Counted from the stretch's first letter, positions 1 through 10,051 are shown. The stretch: 64,000 nt of DNA from Candidatus Didemnitutus sp. (GCA_019634575.1 JAHCAY010000004.1:226001-290000); one strand, 5' to 3'. Notes: generated by a model not told the origin, from the letters alone. A program made the numbers and translations.

Positions 1-1284
1 TTCGCTGGCATCCTGCTCAAGCCGTGGTCTGAGCGCACACGCAGCTCGCTCGCCATCGAGCAATCGCTACAAGCGCCCGCGGCCGCGATTCCCGGCATGA
101 ACGTCGTCATCACGACGCCCGATCCGCTGCCGTCCGGCGGCTCGCTGCCCATCGAATTCGTCATCCGCTCGACCGCCGACCACAAGGAGATGCTCGATTA
201 CGCCAACCAGCTCGTGCTCTACGCCAACACCGAGGCCAACGAGCCGGGCAAGGCGCCGACGTTCTACTTCGCCGACTCCGACCTCAAGTTCGACCTGCCG
301 CAGGTCGAGATCGTGATCGACAAGGACAAGGTCGCCGACATGGGCCTCAGCCTTTCCGATATCGCCCGCGACCTCGGCTCGATGCTCGGCGGCGGTTACG
401 TCAACCGCTTCATCAACGACGGCCGCAGCTACCGCGTCATCCCGCAAGTCGAGCGCGGTCAGCGCCTCAACGCCGACCAGCTCCTCAACTACCACGTCCG
501 CGGCCCGAACGGTCAGCTCATCCCGCTCTCCACGATCGCCACGTTGCAGGACACCGTCCAGCCGCGCACGCTGAACCGCTTCCAGCAGCTCAACTCCGTC
601 AAGATCACCGGCGTCGGCCCCAGCATCGACAACTCCCTCAAGAAACTCGAAGCGAAGGCCAAGGAAATCCTGCCGCCCGGCTACTCGATCGACTACGGCG
701 GCCAGTCGCGCCAGCTCCGCACCGAAGGCGAAGCGCTGTGGAAAGCCGCCGTGCTCGCGCTCGTGCTGATCTTCCTCGTGCTCGCGGCGCAGTTCAACAG
801 CTTCCGCGACCCGTTCATCATTCTGCTCGGCTCGGTGCCGCTGGCCTTCTTCGGCGCGATGATCCCGATCTTCCTCTGGAAGACCTCGCTCAACATCTAC
901 TCGCAGATCGGCCTCATCACACTCGTCGGCCTGATCGCGAAGAACGGCATTCTGATCGTCGAGTTTGCGAACACGCTGCAGGAGGAGGGCATCGCGAAAG
1001 CCGAAGCCATCCGCCGCGCCGCCGCGACGCGCTTGCGCCCCGTGCTCATGACGTCCGCCGCGACCGTGTTCGGTCACTTGATGCTTATCTTCGTCAAGGG
1101 CCCCGGCGCCGCCTCGCGTAACTCCATCGGCTGGGTGCTCGTCGTTGGTATGGCGATCGGCACGGTGTTCACCCTGTTCGTCGTTCCCGCCTTTTACATG
1201 CTCATCGCCAAAGACCACGCCAAGGCCCGTGCATCCGCTCCGGTTGTCACACCCGAGGCTGGTGTTGCGGTCCCCGCCAAGTAA
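1..1284 (+). CDS. RND multidrug efflux pump, inner-membrane subunit (C-terminal part)
   Basis: The gene is open at the left window edge, and reading from base 1 gives 427 residues in frame. This is the C-terminal part of an AcrB/MexB-type proton-driven exporter of the HAE-1 family. About the first 240 residues are periplasmic porter/docking domain. The rest is the second membrane bundle, with the family segment LITLVGLIAKNGILIVEFAN near residue 305 and a final helix before a short charged tail. The outer-membrane channel gene follows 14 bp later, so the two form one efflux operon. The membrane-fusion subunit is presumably upstream, outside the window. Substrate is unknown. Confidence 0.93.
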   Translation, partial: FAGILLKPWSERTRSSLAIEQSLQAPAAAIPGMNVVITTPDPLPSGGSLPIEFVIRSTADHKEMLDYANQLVLYANTEANEPGKAPTFYFADSDLKFDLPQVEIVIDKDKVADMGLSLSDIARDLGSMLGGGYVNRFINDGRSYRVIPQVERGQRLNADQLLNYHVRGPNGQLIPLSTIATLQDTVQPRTLNRFQQLNSVKITGVGPSIDNSLKKLEAKAKEILPPGYSIDYGGQSRQLRTEGEALWKAAVLALVLIFLVLAAQFNSFRDPFIILLGSVPLAFFGAMIPIFLWKTSLNIYSQIGLITLVGLIAKNGILIVEFANTLQEEGIAKAEAIRRAAATRLRPVLMTSAATVFGHLMLIFVKGPGAASRNSIGWVLVVGMAIGTVFTLFVVPAFYMLIAKDHAKARASAPVVTPEAGVAVPAK

Positions 1285-1298
1285 GCTCCCTCCTTCCC

Positions 1299-2663
1299 AT
1301 GAAACTGGTTCCGTCCTCCCTCGCCGCCCTCGCCGTGCTGGCGTTAGCGCAACCGCTCCGCGCGGAAATGCCCGCGACGCCCTTCAAACCCGACGGCAAA
1401 GCCGACCCGTCCTACATGGTCCCGGACGAGCTGACGCTGAATTACGCGCTCTCGTTCGCACTCGATAACAACTTCGCTATCCGTCAGGCGAAGGAGCGCA
1501 TCCGCCAGCAGGAGGGCATCGTCCTCGAGGTCCGCGCCCAGCAGATCCCGAACGTCACGAGCTCCGCCGGCTACTCCGGCTTCGCGCAGCAGATCTCGAC
1601 CACCGGCGACGACCGCTCGTGGTCCGTCAACATCACCGCCCGCCAGATCGTCTTCGCCGGCGGCGGCGTGCAGGCCACGGTGAAGTCCCAGCGCCTCGCC
1701 CTCGAGGCGGCCACGCTGTCGCTCCAGTCCGTGATCGATGCCGCGATGCTCGATGTGCGCACGAAGTTCTACAACGTTCTCGTCACCCGCGAGCGCATCA
1801 AGGTGCAGGAACAGAACGTCGAGCTCCTCCGCCGTCAGCTGCAGGATGTGAAGAACCGCTTCGATGCCGGCACCGTCTCGAACTTCGAGGTCCTTCGCGC
1901 CGAAGTCGCCGTCGCCAACGCCCAGCCGCCGCTCATCACCGCACGCAACGCCTACCGCCTCTCCATCGACGACCTGCGCCAGTCCCTCGGCTTCGTCACG
2001 GTCGACGGCGCCAACGTCGCCAAGATCCCCGAGTTCGTCGGCAAGCTCGAGTTCTCGCCGGTCAGCTACGAACTCACCTCGGCCCTCGCCACCGCCCGCG
2101 AACGCCGCCCCGATCTCCTGCGCCTGAAGAAACTCGAGGAAGTCGCCGAGCAGGTCGTCACCGTCCGCCGCTCCAATTACTACCCGGACCTCTCGCTCTA
2201 CGCCGCCTACGACTGGCGCAAGCGCCCGGGTTATTCCGACTTCGCCGCCTCGCGCGACGGCCTCACGGTCGGCGTGCAGTCCACTTGGGACATCTTCGAT
2301 GGCCGCGCCACCCGCGGTCGCGTCGTCCAGGCCGAGTCCGCCCTCGAACAGGCGCGCCTCGCGCTCAACGAAGCCGAACTCTCCGTCTCCGTGGAAGTCC
2401 GCCGCGCGCTCTCCTCGTTGCAGGAAGCCACCGAGCTCGCCGAGGCCTCCAAGAAGGTCGTCGAACAAGCCGAGGAAGCCGTCCGTCTCGCCGATGCGCG
2501 CTACGCCGCCGGCACCGCCACGCAACTCGACGTCCTCCAGGCGCGCACCGACCTGACGACCGCGCGCCTCAACCAGCTCCAGGCGTTCTACAGCTTCAAC
2601 GTCGCCTCGGCCAACGTCCGCCGCGCGATGGGCCTGCCGGACGAATTGGTCGCCGGCCGCTGA
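1299..2663 (+). CDS. TolC-family outer membrane efflux protein
   Basis: This 454-residue protein has a signal peptide of about 22 residues ending PLRA. It continues with two alpha-helical OEP repeats of the kind that make the TolC trans-periplasmic tunnel, for example the segment RFDAGTVSNFEVLRAEVAVA in the first repeat and RYAAGTATQLDVLQARTDL in the second. These xYxAGxxxxxDVLxA motifs are typical of TolC/NodT proteins. It sits 14 bp after the RND pump and a strong terminator follows, so it closes the efflux operon. It should be the outer-membrane exit duct for that pump. Confidence 0.92.
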   Translation: MKLVPSSLAALAVLALAQPLRAEMPATPFKPDGKADPSYMVPDELTLNYALSFALDNNFAIRQAKERIRQQEGIVLEVRAQQIPNVTSSAGYSGFAQQISTTGDDRSWSVNITARQIVFAGGGVQATVKSQRLALEAATLSLQSVIDAAMLDVRTKFYNVLVTRERIKVQEQNVELLRRQLQDVKNRFDAGTVSNFEVLRAEVAVANAQPPLITARNAYRLSIDDLRQSLGFVTVDGANVAKIPEFVGKLEFSPVSYELTSALATARERRPDLLRLKKLEEVAEQVVTVRRSNYYPDLSLYAAYDWRKRPGYSDFAASRDGLTVGVQSTWDIFDGRATRGRVVQAESALEQARLALNEAELSVSVEVRRALSSLQEATELAEASKKVVEQAEEAVRLADARYAAGTATQLDVLQARTDLTTARLNQLQAFYSFNVASANVRRAMGLPDELVAGR

Positions 2664-2684
2664 GTTGTAGACATCCGTTCTTGC

Positions 2685-2718
2685 GAGCCGCGCGGTCCCA
2701 CCGCCGCGGCTCTTTTTT
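2685..2718 (+). terminator. Rho-independent terminator after the efflux operon
   Basis: An 8-bp stem (gagccgcg at 2685-2692, cgcggctc at 2705-2712) closes a 12-nt loop and is followed by six T (2713-2718). Confidence 0.85.
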
Positions 2719-2772
2719 CGTCAAAATCCTTCGCAACTTCCTGCCACTTAGATTGTCGTAACGGCTGGCTCC

Positions 2773-5700
2773 ATGAAGCTGGTTCGCCCGCTCCTCCTCA
2801 CTCTCGCAATCCTGTTCGCGCTGGTGGCGCTCGCCATCGGCGTCGCCCTCGTGCCGGCCGTGCAACAGTGGGCCGTGCGCCGTGCGCTGGCGGGGCACCC
2901 GGAACTGAAACTCGACTTCGCCTCGTTGTCGGCCGGCCCGTCCCGCGCCCGGTTGAGCGGCGTCCGTTTCGAGCAGCAGGGCCTCGTCGTCGCAGTCGAG
3001 AACGTTGAGGCCGACTTCTCCGCCTGGCAGTTCCTGCTGCACAAACACGTGCAGGTCGATCGCCTCGTCGCGACCGGCATCGCGGTCGACGCCACGCAGC
3101 TCGCTCCCGCCCGCGCCTCGCAAGCCGTCGGCGCGTCCGCCGGCGCACCCGTCGTTGCCCCCGGCGCGCTCGGTCGCATCCAGTTGCCTTACACGCTCCA
3201 GGTCGGCGAGGTGCAGATCGCCGGCCGCGCCACTCTCGCCGGCGGACCGGGCCGTGCGCCGCTGACCGTCGATTTCCAACTCAACGGCGGCGGCATCGCA
3301 CCCGCGCAGGAAGGATCGCTCCTCCTCAAGGCGAAGATCGTCGACGCCACGCCCGCCGCGACCGTGACGGCCCTGCGCGTCGACGGTCGCCTCGCGGTGC
3401 GCGAGACGGTCGACCGCTCCTTCGATCGCGCCAGCCTCATGCTCGCGCTCGATGCCGAGGGGCCGCAATTTTCCGACGGCCACCAGCTCAAGCTCACCGC
3501 CGGCATGGAATCTGCCGCTGGCCAGGAAAACCTGACCCTCGCGCTCGACACCCAGCAGGCCGGCAAGTCCGCCAACGTGCTCAAGATCGCCTCGTCGCTC
3601 CCGACCGGCAAACTCGAGGGCGCCGGCTCTTGGGAACTGCACGCCACGACGGCGCAAATCGAGGCCTTTTTCCTTGGCCGCCCCCTGCCGAAATTCGCGA
3701 CGAACGGCAGCGGACGCTTCACGTTCAACGCCCCCGCGCACGCCGCCACGCTGCAAGGCGAACTCGATGGCAACGTCGCCGCCCTCGAAACCCTCGATCC
3801 CACGCTGCGCGCCGTCGGTGCCGTCCGTTTCCAAACCGCATTCGATCTCGCCGCCGACCGCGATGCCGCCCGCCTGAACCGACTCCAGCTCAAGCTCGAC
3901 GGCGAACAGCCCGTGCTCGCCCTCGAGACCACGCGCCCCATCGCCCTGAGCCTCGGCCAGACCGCACCGCAGATCGCCGCGCCGGGCTCCGGGCCGCTCG
4001 CGAAGCTGACGGTGCAACAGCTGCCGCTCGCCTGGGTGCGTCCCTTCGTCACCGGCCTCGACGTGTCCGGCGGCTTTGTGCGCGGCGAGTGGACCTTGGA
4101 AGGGCAGGGCAGCGAAATGCAATTGCGCCCGACCTCGCCCCTGCAAATCGACTCGCTGACCGTGGTGCAGGGCGGACGCCGCCTGGTCGATCGCGCCGCG
4201 ATCTCCGTGCAGACTTCCGCCTCGGTCGCGCCGACACGGGTGACCGCCGCGATGCGCGAACTCTCCCTGCGCACGCCGGCGGGCGATTCCATCTCCGGCG
4301 AAGCCGAAGTCGAAATGCCGGCCGACGCGACGAGCGCGCTCACGGTGCGCGGCAAGTTCGCCGCCGATTTGCCGCGCCTGCTCGAGACTTTCGCGCCGGT
4401 CGGTCACGTGAAATTGCAGGGCGACATCGACGCGACGCTGAGCCCGCAACAGGCGGAGGTTCGCAGCTTTCACGCCGCGCTCGCCGACGGTGCCGATCGC
4501 CAACTCCTCTCTGCGGTGTCCGTGCAGCCGAGCACGCTCGACCTCAAAACCCTGCAACTGCGCGCGGCCGGCGCCGGTGCGGCCGAAGTGGCACGGCTGA
4601 AAATCGGCGCGATGGATTTCGCCGCGCTGCCGTTCGTGCAGGCCGTCCTTCCGTTGCGCGGCCAGTTGCTCGCGAGCGAATTCAAGGTTTCCGTCGATGC
4701 CGGTCGCGTTGCCGTGCTGCCGCTCGCGCCGGTGCAGTTGCGCGAGCTCACCGTGTTGGGCGAAACCAAGCAGCCGCGCGTCGACCGGGTCTCGATCGCG
4801 ACGTCGCCTTCGCTCGAATTTGCCGGCCTGGGCGAATGGAAAATCGCGACCGGCGAAACGACTCTGTCCAACCGCGACAAAGCCGTCTGGCTCACGACCG
4901 CCGCCGAAGTGAAGGCTACCGAACAGGACGGCATCCGCTCGACGCTCACCTTCAACGCCGATCTGGCCGCCTTGGCCGCGCAGCCCGCGTTCGCGGCGGC
5001 GCGAGTGCTGGCGACCGGTCGCGCGAGCGGCGAAATCCGCGGCGCGCTCGCCGGGAAAGCCGTGCAGGTCGAAGGCCGCACTACGTTGAACAATCTCACG
5101 CTCCGCGACGGCGACCAGCCGCTGCCGGTCGCGAATCTCAATTTCCGCGCCGCACGCTCGCCGGACGGACGCCTCTCGTTCGAGGCCCCCGTGCTGCTCG
5201 ACCGCCTCGGCCAGCGCTCCGACATCAAGCTCACTGTCGAGGCCGTGCGCCGGTCCGACGGAGTGCTCTTCGAGGCCAAGGTCGCCGGCGAACATCTCGA
5301 TCTCGCGGATCTCGTCGCGCTCGCCGCCTTGGCCGGCGCGCCGGTGCAGGCCGCGGCCGCGCCCGAGTCACGGCCCGTCGCGGCGGTCGCCGCGCGCCCC
5401 GTCGAGCCCGACGCGCGCCCCTTCTGGCGCGGCGTGCGCGGCGAACTGACGCTCGACGTGAAGTCCATCACGCGCGGCAAGGACTGGGCGATGACGGGCC
5501 TAAGCGGCTTCGTCGTCCTCGATGAGCAGCGCGCGGCCGTGCAGCAGCTACAGGGGCTCATCAACGAAAAGAGCCGCCTCGGCGCGCGCGCCGATCTGCG
5601 CTTCAGCGGCGGTGCGACGCCGTATCGCCTGACCGGCAATTTCTCCCTCACCGATTTCGACGCCGGTGCCGCATTAAAGGCTTTTGACCCGGGCAAGCCG

Positions 5701-6339
5701 CCGACGCTCGAGGCCATCGTGACGGTCGCCGGCGGTTTCAGCGGCGACGGCGCGAATCTCGACCAGACGATCGACCGCACGCGCGGACAGTTTCAGCTCA
5801 CGAGCCGCCAGGGCATTTTCCGCGGTTTGAAGCGCACGAGCGAAAAAGTCTCTGTTGCCACGAAGGCAGTCGATGCCGTCGCGGCGCTCGGCTCGCTTTT
5901 CGGCGGCGACAAGATGAAGGGCGTCGCCGAGAAAGTCGCCGGCCAGTCCTATCAGGTCGACCAGCTCGCGCAGTCGCTCGGCGAAATCCAGTTCGACCAG
6001 CTCTCGATCCGCGCCACGCGCGACGACGCGCTGAATCTGCGCCTCGACGAGCTCGCGCTGCTTTCGCCCGAGGTGCGCCTGATCGGCAAGGGCAGCGTGA
6101 CGCATGTCGCCGGCAAACCGCTCCTCGATCAGCCGCTTTCGGTGAGCTACTCGCTCGCCGCCCGCGGCAAAGTCGAACAGCTGCTCGGCAAGATGCGCGT
6201 GCTCGACGGCACGAAGGACGATCTCGGCTATTCGAAGATGAAGGACATCGGCACGATCGGCGGCACGCTGAGCAAACCTGACCCGAGCCAGTTCTTCCTC
6301 AAGCTCGCACAGTCGAAGCTGTCGGACTTTCTGAATTAG
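2773..6339 (+). CDS. AsmA-like large envelope protein
   Basis: This 1188-residue protein has one N-terminal membrane anchor (about residues 8-30). A very long periplasmic region rich in beta-strand pattern follows, with repeated short Ala/Leu/Asp-rich strands. The C-terminal part (about 930-1188) resembles the AsmA C-terminal region seen in AsmA/YhjG/TamB relatives. Such proteins are thought to form hydrophobic bridges that move phospholipid between inner and outer membrane. The family call rests on the anchor, the repeated beta pattern and the C-terminal layout, not on a single diagnostic motif. It is transcribed alone between a terminator and a convergent small gene, with which it overlaps by 4 bp. 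Confidence 0.7.
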   Translation: MKLVRPLLLTLAILFALVALAIGVALVPAVQQWAVRRALAGHPELKLDFASLSAGPSRARLSGVRFEQQGLVVAVENVEADFSAWQFLLHKHVQVDRLVATGIAVDATQLAPARASQAVGASAGAPVVAPGALGRIQLPYTLQVGEVQIAGRATLAGGPGRAPLTVDFQLNGGGIAPAQEGSLLLKAKIVDATPAATVTALRVDGRLAVRETVDRSFDRASLMLALDAEGPQFSDGHQLKLTAGMESAAGQENLTLALDTQQAGKSANVLKIASSLPTGKLEGAGSWELHATTAQIEAFFLGRPLPKFATNGSGRFTFNAPAHAATLQGELDGNVAALETLDPTLRAVGAVRFQTAFDLAADRDAARLNRLQLKLDGEQPVLALETTRPIALSLGQTAPQIAAPGSGPLAKLTVQQLPLAWVRPFVTGLDVSGGFVRGEWTLEGQGSEMQLRPTSPLQIDSLTVVQGGRRLVDRAAISVQTSASVAPTRVTAAMRELSLRTPAGDSISGEAEVEMPADATSALTVRGKFAADLPRLLETFAPVGHVKLQGDIDATLSPQQAEVRSFHAALADGADRQLLSAVSVQPSTLDLKTLQLRAAGAGAAEVARLKIGAMDFAALPFVQAVLPLRGQLLASEFKVSVDAGRVAVLPLAPVQLRELTVLGETKQPRVDRVSIATSPSLEFAGLGEWKIATGETTLSNRDKAVWLTTAAEVKATEQDGIRSTLTFNADLAALAAQPAFAAARVLATGRASGEIRGALAGKAVQVEGRTTLNNLTLRDGDQPLPVANLNFRAARSPDGRLSFEAPVLLDRLGQRSDIKLTVEAVRRSDGVLFEAKVAGEHLDLADLVALAALAGAPVQAAAAPESRPVAAVAARPVEPDARPFWRGVRGELTLDVKSITRGKDWAMTGLSGFVVLDEQRAAVQQLQGLINEKSRLGARADLRFSGGATPYRLTGNFSLTDFDAGAALKAFDPGKPPTLEAIVTVAGGFSGDGANLDQTIDRTRGQFQLTSRQGIFRGLKRTSEKVSVATKAVDAVAALGSLFGGDKMKGVAEKVAGQSYQVDQLAQSLGEIQFDQLSIRATRDDALNLRLDELALLSPEVRLIGKGSVTHVAGKPLLDQPLSVSYSLAARGKVEQLLGKMRVLDGTKDDLGYSKMKDIGTIGGTLSKPDPSQFFLKLAQSKLSDFLN

Positions 6340-6692
6340 ACCTGCGGTGACACCACAAAGAGGCGAACCAGCAGTTCTCCGAAAAGGAGAAAGACGACGA
6401 TCGCCGAGAGCGGAACGTATTCCCACTTGAAGGACGATTTCCGTTTCAGCGAGTAGTCGCTGATGGTGTTTTCGGTCGCCTCTTTGGTGTCGATTCGCGC
6501 GAACAGCCACATCAGCGCCGCGGCGAGCGCGCCGTAGATGACGAAGTTGATCAGCCCCGCCACCAAGCTGCCCGTGGCGAGAAATCCGAGACCGCCTTTG
6601 ATGACGCCGTAGATTGCCGCGGCGAGGTAGCGGTTCATCTTCTTTTTGCCGGCGCCGAAGATCAGGAAGACGAGGGCGAAGTTGAGGAGCAT
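6336..6692 (-). CDS. Small membrane protein of unknown function
   Basis: This 118-residue protein has four probable membrane segments: residues 1-14, about 22-42, about 44-63 and about 92-113. A basic cluster (GKKKM) follows the first, and a soluble polar stretch (about 65-90) precedes the last. No family is recognised. Its stop codon overlaps the stop of the convergent asmA-like gene by 4 bp, so the two transcripts end on each other and no separate terminator is visible. Confidence 0.55.
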   Translation of the reverse strand: MLLNFALVFLIFGAGKKKMNRYLAAAIYGVIKGGLGFLATGSLVAGLINFVIYGALAAALMWLFARIDTKEATENTISDYSLKRKSSFKWEYVPLSAIVVFLLFGELLVRLFVVSPQV

Positions 6693-6923
6693 GAATGGAG
6701 CTTAGGGACAGGAGCGGTGCGTTATTCATCCGCAGCGCATGCGATGGGCCCGCGCCGGTTCAACGCGAGGCGCCACGGACACGCAATGCCGAACTGCCCG
6801 GTAAATCGGCGCGCACGTCCCGGCAATTTGTGCGGCGGGTTGCCGCTTTACCCGCGGCCCATTCGGAGTAGGGTGCAGCTCCCCAAACCCAACGGCGCGA
6901 CCCGCCCGGGTCGGCCTCAAAAA

Positions 6924-6929
6924 AAGGAG
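6924..6929 (+). promoter_or_regulatory. Strong Shine-Dalgarno site of the EF-G-like gene
   Basis: The sequence aaggag lies 10 nt before the ATG at 6940, after a run of A. Most genes here lack a clear ribosome binding site, so this suggests high expression and supports the start. Confidence 0.7.
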
Positions 6930-6939
6930 ACCCAACTCT

Positions 6940-9045
6940 ATGAATGGCACTCGTCCTGGAGACATCAGGAACTTCGCCATCGTGGGGCATGCTACAGCCG
7001 GCAAGACGACTCTTGCCGAAGCCATGCTGCTCTGCGGCGGTGCGATTCAACGGCTCGGCAGCGTGGCGGCAGGCACCACGGTGTCCGACTACCATGTGGG
7101 CGAACAACAGCGGCACATCTCGATTCACGGCACGCCGCTCAACTGCGAATGGCAGGGGCGGCGTTTCAATTTCATCGACACGCCCGGCTACCTCGACTTC
7201 GCCGGCGAGGCGATCCATGCGCTGCACGTTTCCGATTTCGCGCTCCTCGTCGTGAACGCTGGCACCGGCGTCGGCGTCGGTGCGGACCTCATGTGGGATT
7301 ACGCCGGCCAGTTCGGCATCCCGCGCGTCATCGTCGTCAACGGCTTCGATAAGGAGAAATACGATTTCGACACGATCCTGAGCGAAATCCGCGAACACTT
7401 CGGCCAGGGCGTGTTTCCGATGCAGGTGCCGATCGATGCCGGCCCGGGCTTCCATCAGGTCCTCGATGTCCTGCGCAGCGAAGTCTGCAGCTATGCCGCC
7501 GACAAATCCGGCAAATACACCGAAGAGCCCGCCGCCGGCGTGTGGAAGGAGAAGGTCGATGCCCTGCACAAGGAACTCATCGAGCACATCGCCGAGAGCG
7601 ACGACACGCTCCTCGAGAAATTCTTCAATGACGGCGGCCTCTCGGAAGAGATGCTGCGCAACGGCATCCATCCCGCGATCCAGAAACAGGTTTTCATCCC
7701 GCTGCTCGTCACGTCCGCCGAGACCAATGTCGGCGTCGCGCGCCTGATGGACTTCATCGCGAAATACGGCTCCTCGCCCGACGACCGCCAGACGGTCGGC
7801 GCCGTCGCGACCAACACCGGCTCGCCCTGCCTCGTGCGCCTCGATGGCGCGGAGCCTGTCGCATACGTCTTCAAGACCCTCACCGACCCGCAGAGCGGCG
7901 ACCTGTCGATCTTCCGCGTCTACTCCGGCACGATCACGCACGGCCAGGACCTGCACAACAGCGAGCGCCGCATCGGCGAACGCATCGGGCAGCTCTACCG
8001 GCTCAACGGCAAGAACCGCACGCCGGTCGATGCCTTGCATGCCGGCGACATCGGCGCCGCGGTGAAACTGAAGGACACGCACACCGGCAACACGCTGTGC
8101 GATCTCCGTCACGCCGTCGCGCTGCCCAAGGTGACCTATCCGACGCCTTACACCCAGGCCGCGTTGAAGCTCAACTCGCCGGGCGACGAGGAGAAACTAG
8201 CCGCCGGCCTCGCCGCGCTGCACGAGGAGGATCGCGCGTTCGAGTATCACACCGATCCCGAACTCCATCAGTTCATCATCTCCGCGCAGGGTGAATTGCA
8301 CCTCGAGGTGCTCTTCGAGCGCCTGAAACGCCGCTACAAGGTCGATGTTTCCCTCGAGCCGCCGAAGATCCGTTACCGCGAAACCATCCGCGGCAAGGGC
8401 GAGGCGCGCTACCGCCACAAGAAGCAGACCGGCGGTGCCGGCCAATTCGCCGAAGTCTGGCTCCGCATCGAGCCGGGCGAGCGCGACAGCGGCATCGCCT
8501 TCGAGGAGTCGCTCGTCGGCCAGGATGTCGATCGCGTCTTCGTTCCCTCCGTGGAAAAAGGCCTGAAGACCGCGGCGAACGAGGGTGTCCATGCGGGTTA
8601 CCGCGTGACCGACGTGAAGATCGACTTCTACGGCGGCAAGATGCACCCGGTCGACTCGAAGGACATCGCCTTCCAGATCGCGGGCTACTTCGCGTTCCGC
8701 GAGGCGTTCGCCCAAGCGAAGCCGGTGCTGCTCGAGCCGATCCACGAGCTGGAAATCAAGGTCCCCGAGGAATTCGTCGGCCGCGTGGTCGGTGATCTCT
8801 CCGGACGCCGTGGTCGCATCCTCGGCATGGATGTCGCCGGCCGCCTTCAGATCGTGAAGGCCACGGTTCCCGCCGCGCAGCTGTATCACTACGGCACCGT
8901 GCTGCGTTCGCTCACCGGCGGCCGCGGCATGCACGCGGAGAAATTCAGCCACTACGAGGAAATGCCGTCCGATCAGGAGAAGAAGCACGTCGAGGAATAC
9001 CAGAAGGCGCGCGCCGCCGGTAATTCCGCGCACGCGCACCATTGA
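6940..9045 (+). CDS. Elongation factor G-like translational GTPase (EF-G2 type)
   Basis: This 701-residue protein has the full EF-G domain order: G domain to about residue 280, then domains II-V. G1 is GHATAGKTT (16-24) and G3 is DTPGYLDF (80-87). Two key places depart from canonical EF-G. The catalytic His after DTPG is Tyr84, and the guanine-specificity motif NKxD is NGFD (134-137). A Tyr after the G3 Gly is, as I recall, also found in EF-G2 paralogues such as that of Thermus. It is therefore unlikely to be the main FusA. A role as a specialised or stress ribosome GTPase is inference. The gene is monocistronic with a strong ribosome binding site and its own terminator. Confidence 0.85.
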   Translation: MNGTRPGDIRNFAIVGHATAGKTTLAEAMLLCGGAIQRLGSVAAGTTVSDYHVGEQQRHISIHGTPLNCEWQGRRFNFIDTPGYLDFAGEAIHALHVSDFALLVVNAGTGVGVGADLMWDYAGQFGIPRVIVVNGFDKEKYDFDTILSEIREHFGQGVFPMQVPIDAGPGFHQVLDVLRSEVCSYAADKSGKYTEEPAAGVWKEKVDALHKELIEHIAESDDTLLEKFFNDGGLSEEMLRNGIHPAIQKQVFIPLLVTSAETNVGVARLMDFIAKYGSSPDDRQTVGAVATNTGSPCLVRLDGAEPVAYVFKTLTDPQSGDLSIFRVYSGTITHGQDLHNSERRIGERIGQLYRLNGKNRTPVDALHAGDIGAAVKLKDTHTGNTLCDLRHAVALPKVTYPTPYTQAALKLNSPGDEEKLAAGLAALHEEDRAFEYHTDPELHQFIISAQGELHLEVLFERLKRRYKVDVSLEPPKIRYRETIRGKGEARYRHKKQTGGAGQFAEVWLRIEPGERDSGIAFEESLVGQDVDRVFVPSVEKGLKTAANEGVHAGYRVTDVKIDFYGGKMHPVDSKDIAFQIAGYFAFREAFAQAKPVLLEPIHELEIKVPEEFVGRVVGDLSGRRGRILGMDVAGRLQIVKATVPAAQLYHYGTVLRSLTGGRGMHAEKFSHYEEMPSDQEKKHVEEYQKARAAGNSAHAHH

Positions 9046-9077
9046 TCGCCCGCCATACCGGAAAAAACCTGAAACCG

Positions 9078-9107
9078 AGGGCCATCGCGCGTGCGATGGC
9101 CCTTTTT
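9078..9107 (+). terminator. Rho-independent terminator after the EF-G-like gene
   Basis: A perfect 11-bp stem (9078-9088 with 9093-9103) has a 4-nt loop and is followed by a T run. Confidence 0.88.
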
Positions 9108-9208
9108 GCTTTCGAATCGCCGCGCCCGGTTTTCCCCCTTGTCGCTCGGCGATCTGCAACTCGCCTGTTGCAACACGACGCCACGGCGTCCCACACTGCG
9201 CCTCAAAC

Positions 9209-10051
9209 ATGGCGGCAGCGAAGCCCACCCGTTCTTCTTTCACCGGCCTGCGGGCGATGGAGTGGTTCCTGCGCGGATGGACCGCGCTGGTGTTCGCGTT
9301 TCTCTACGTGCCGATCCTCGTGCTCGTCGCCTATTCGTTCAACGCGTCGCGCCTGAACGTCGTCTGGACGGGCTTCAGCTTCCGTTGGTTCGGGCAACTC
9401 TTCGCCAACGCCCCGCTCATGCGCGCGGCCTACAACAGCCTCGTCATCGCGGCCGCGACGACCGTGCTCTCCGTCGTGCTCGGCACGCTGGGCGCGTGGC
9501 TGCTGCACCGCTACCGCTACCGCGGCGCGCGCGCTGTGCAGACGCTGTTCACCATTCCGATGGTCGTGCCGGAGGTGCTGATGGGCATTAGCCTCCTCAT
9601 CCTGTTCGCCGCCGTGGATCTGTCGCTCGGTTTCACGACCGTCATCATCGCGCATGTGACGTTTTGCTTTCCCTTCGTGCTGGTGGCGGTGCAATCGCGC
9701 CTGCACGACCTCGATCCGGCGCTGGAAGAGGCCGCGCTCGATCTCGGCGCGACGCCGCTGCAGGCGTTCTGGCTCGTGATCCTGCCGAGCTTGCGCCCGG
9801 CGATCATCGCCGGCGCGTTGATGGCGTTCACGCTCTCGCTCGACGAGCTGATCGTGACCTTCTTCACCACCAGCGCGTCTTCCGCGACCTTGCCCGTGCG
9901 CGTCTTCGGCATGGCCAAGGTCGGCCTCAATCCGATGCTGAACGCGCTCTCGGCACTGTTCGTGCTCGTCACGATTACAGTCGTGGTATTTTCGCACTAT
10001 TTGCGCCGCCTGGGCCGCGGCTCTTCGGCCCCTTCCACCCAACTCTCATGA
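9209..10051 (+). CDS. potC: Spermidine/putrescine ABC transporter permease PotC
   Basis: This 280-residue inner-membrane permease has six predicted helices. The binding-protein-dependent transport signature that contacts the ATPase is the segment EEAALDLGATPLQAFWLVIL near residue 175. It matches the PotC/YdcV side of the family by its short N-terminus and the region MAFTLSLDELIVTFF. Its stop overlaps the potD start (ATGA at 10048-10051), which indicates translational coupling. It is the first gene of a four-gene polyamine import operon. Confidence 0.9.
   Translation: MAAAKPTRSSFTGLRAMEWFLRGWTALVFAFLYVPILVLVAYSFNASRLNVVWTGFSFRWFGQLFANAPLMRAAYNSLVIAAATTVLSVVLGTLGAWLLHRYRYRGARAVQTLFTIPMVVPEVLMGISLLILFAAVDLSLGFTTVIIAHVTFCFPFVLVAVQSRLHDLDPALEEAALDLGATPLQAFWLVILPSLRPAIIAGALMAFTLSLDELIVTFFTTSASSATLPVRVFGMAKVGLNPMLNALSALFVLVTITVVVFSHYLRRLGRGSSAPSTQLS

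Noticed and set aside
2596..5295. Open frame of 899 codons antisense to the AsmA-like gene
   Set aside because: It is rich in Arg, Gly, Glu and Ala with no domain, and is the expected shadow of a GC-rich gene. The plus-strand reading has a clear anchor and fold pattern.
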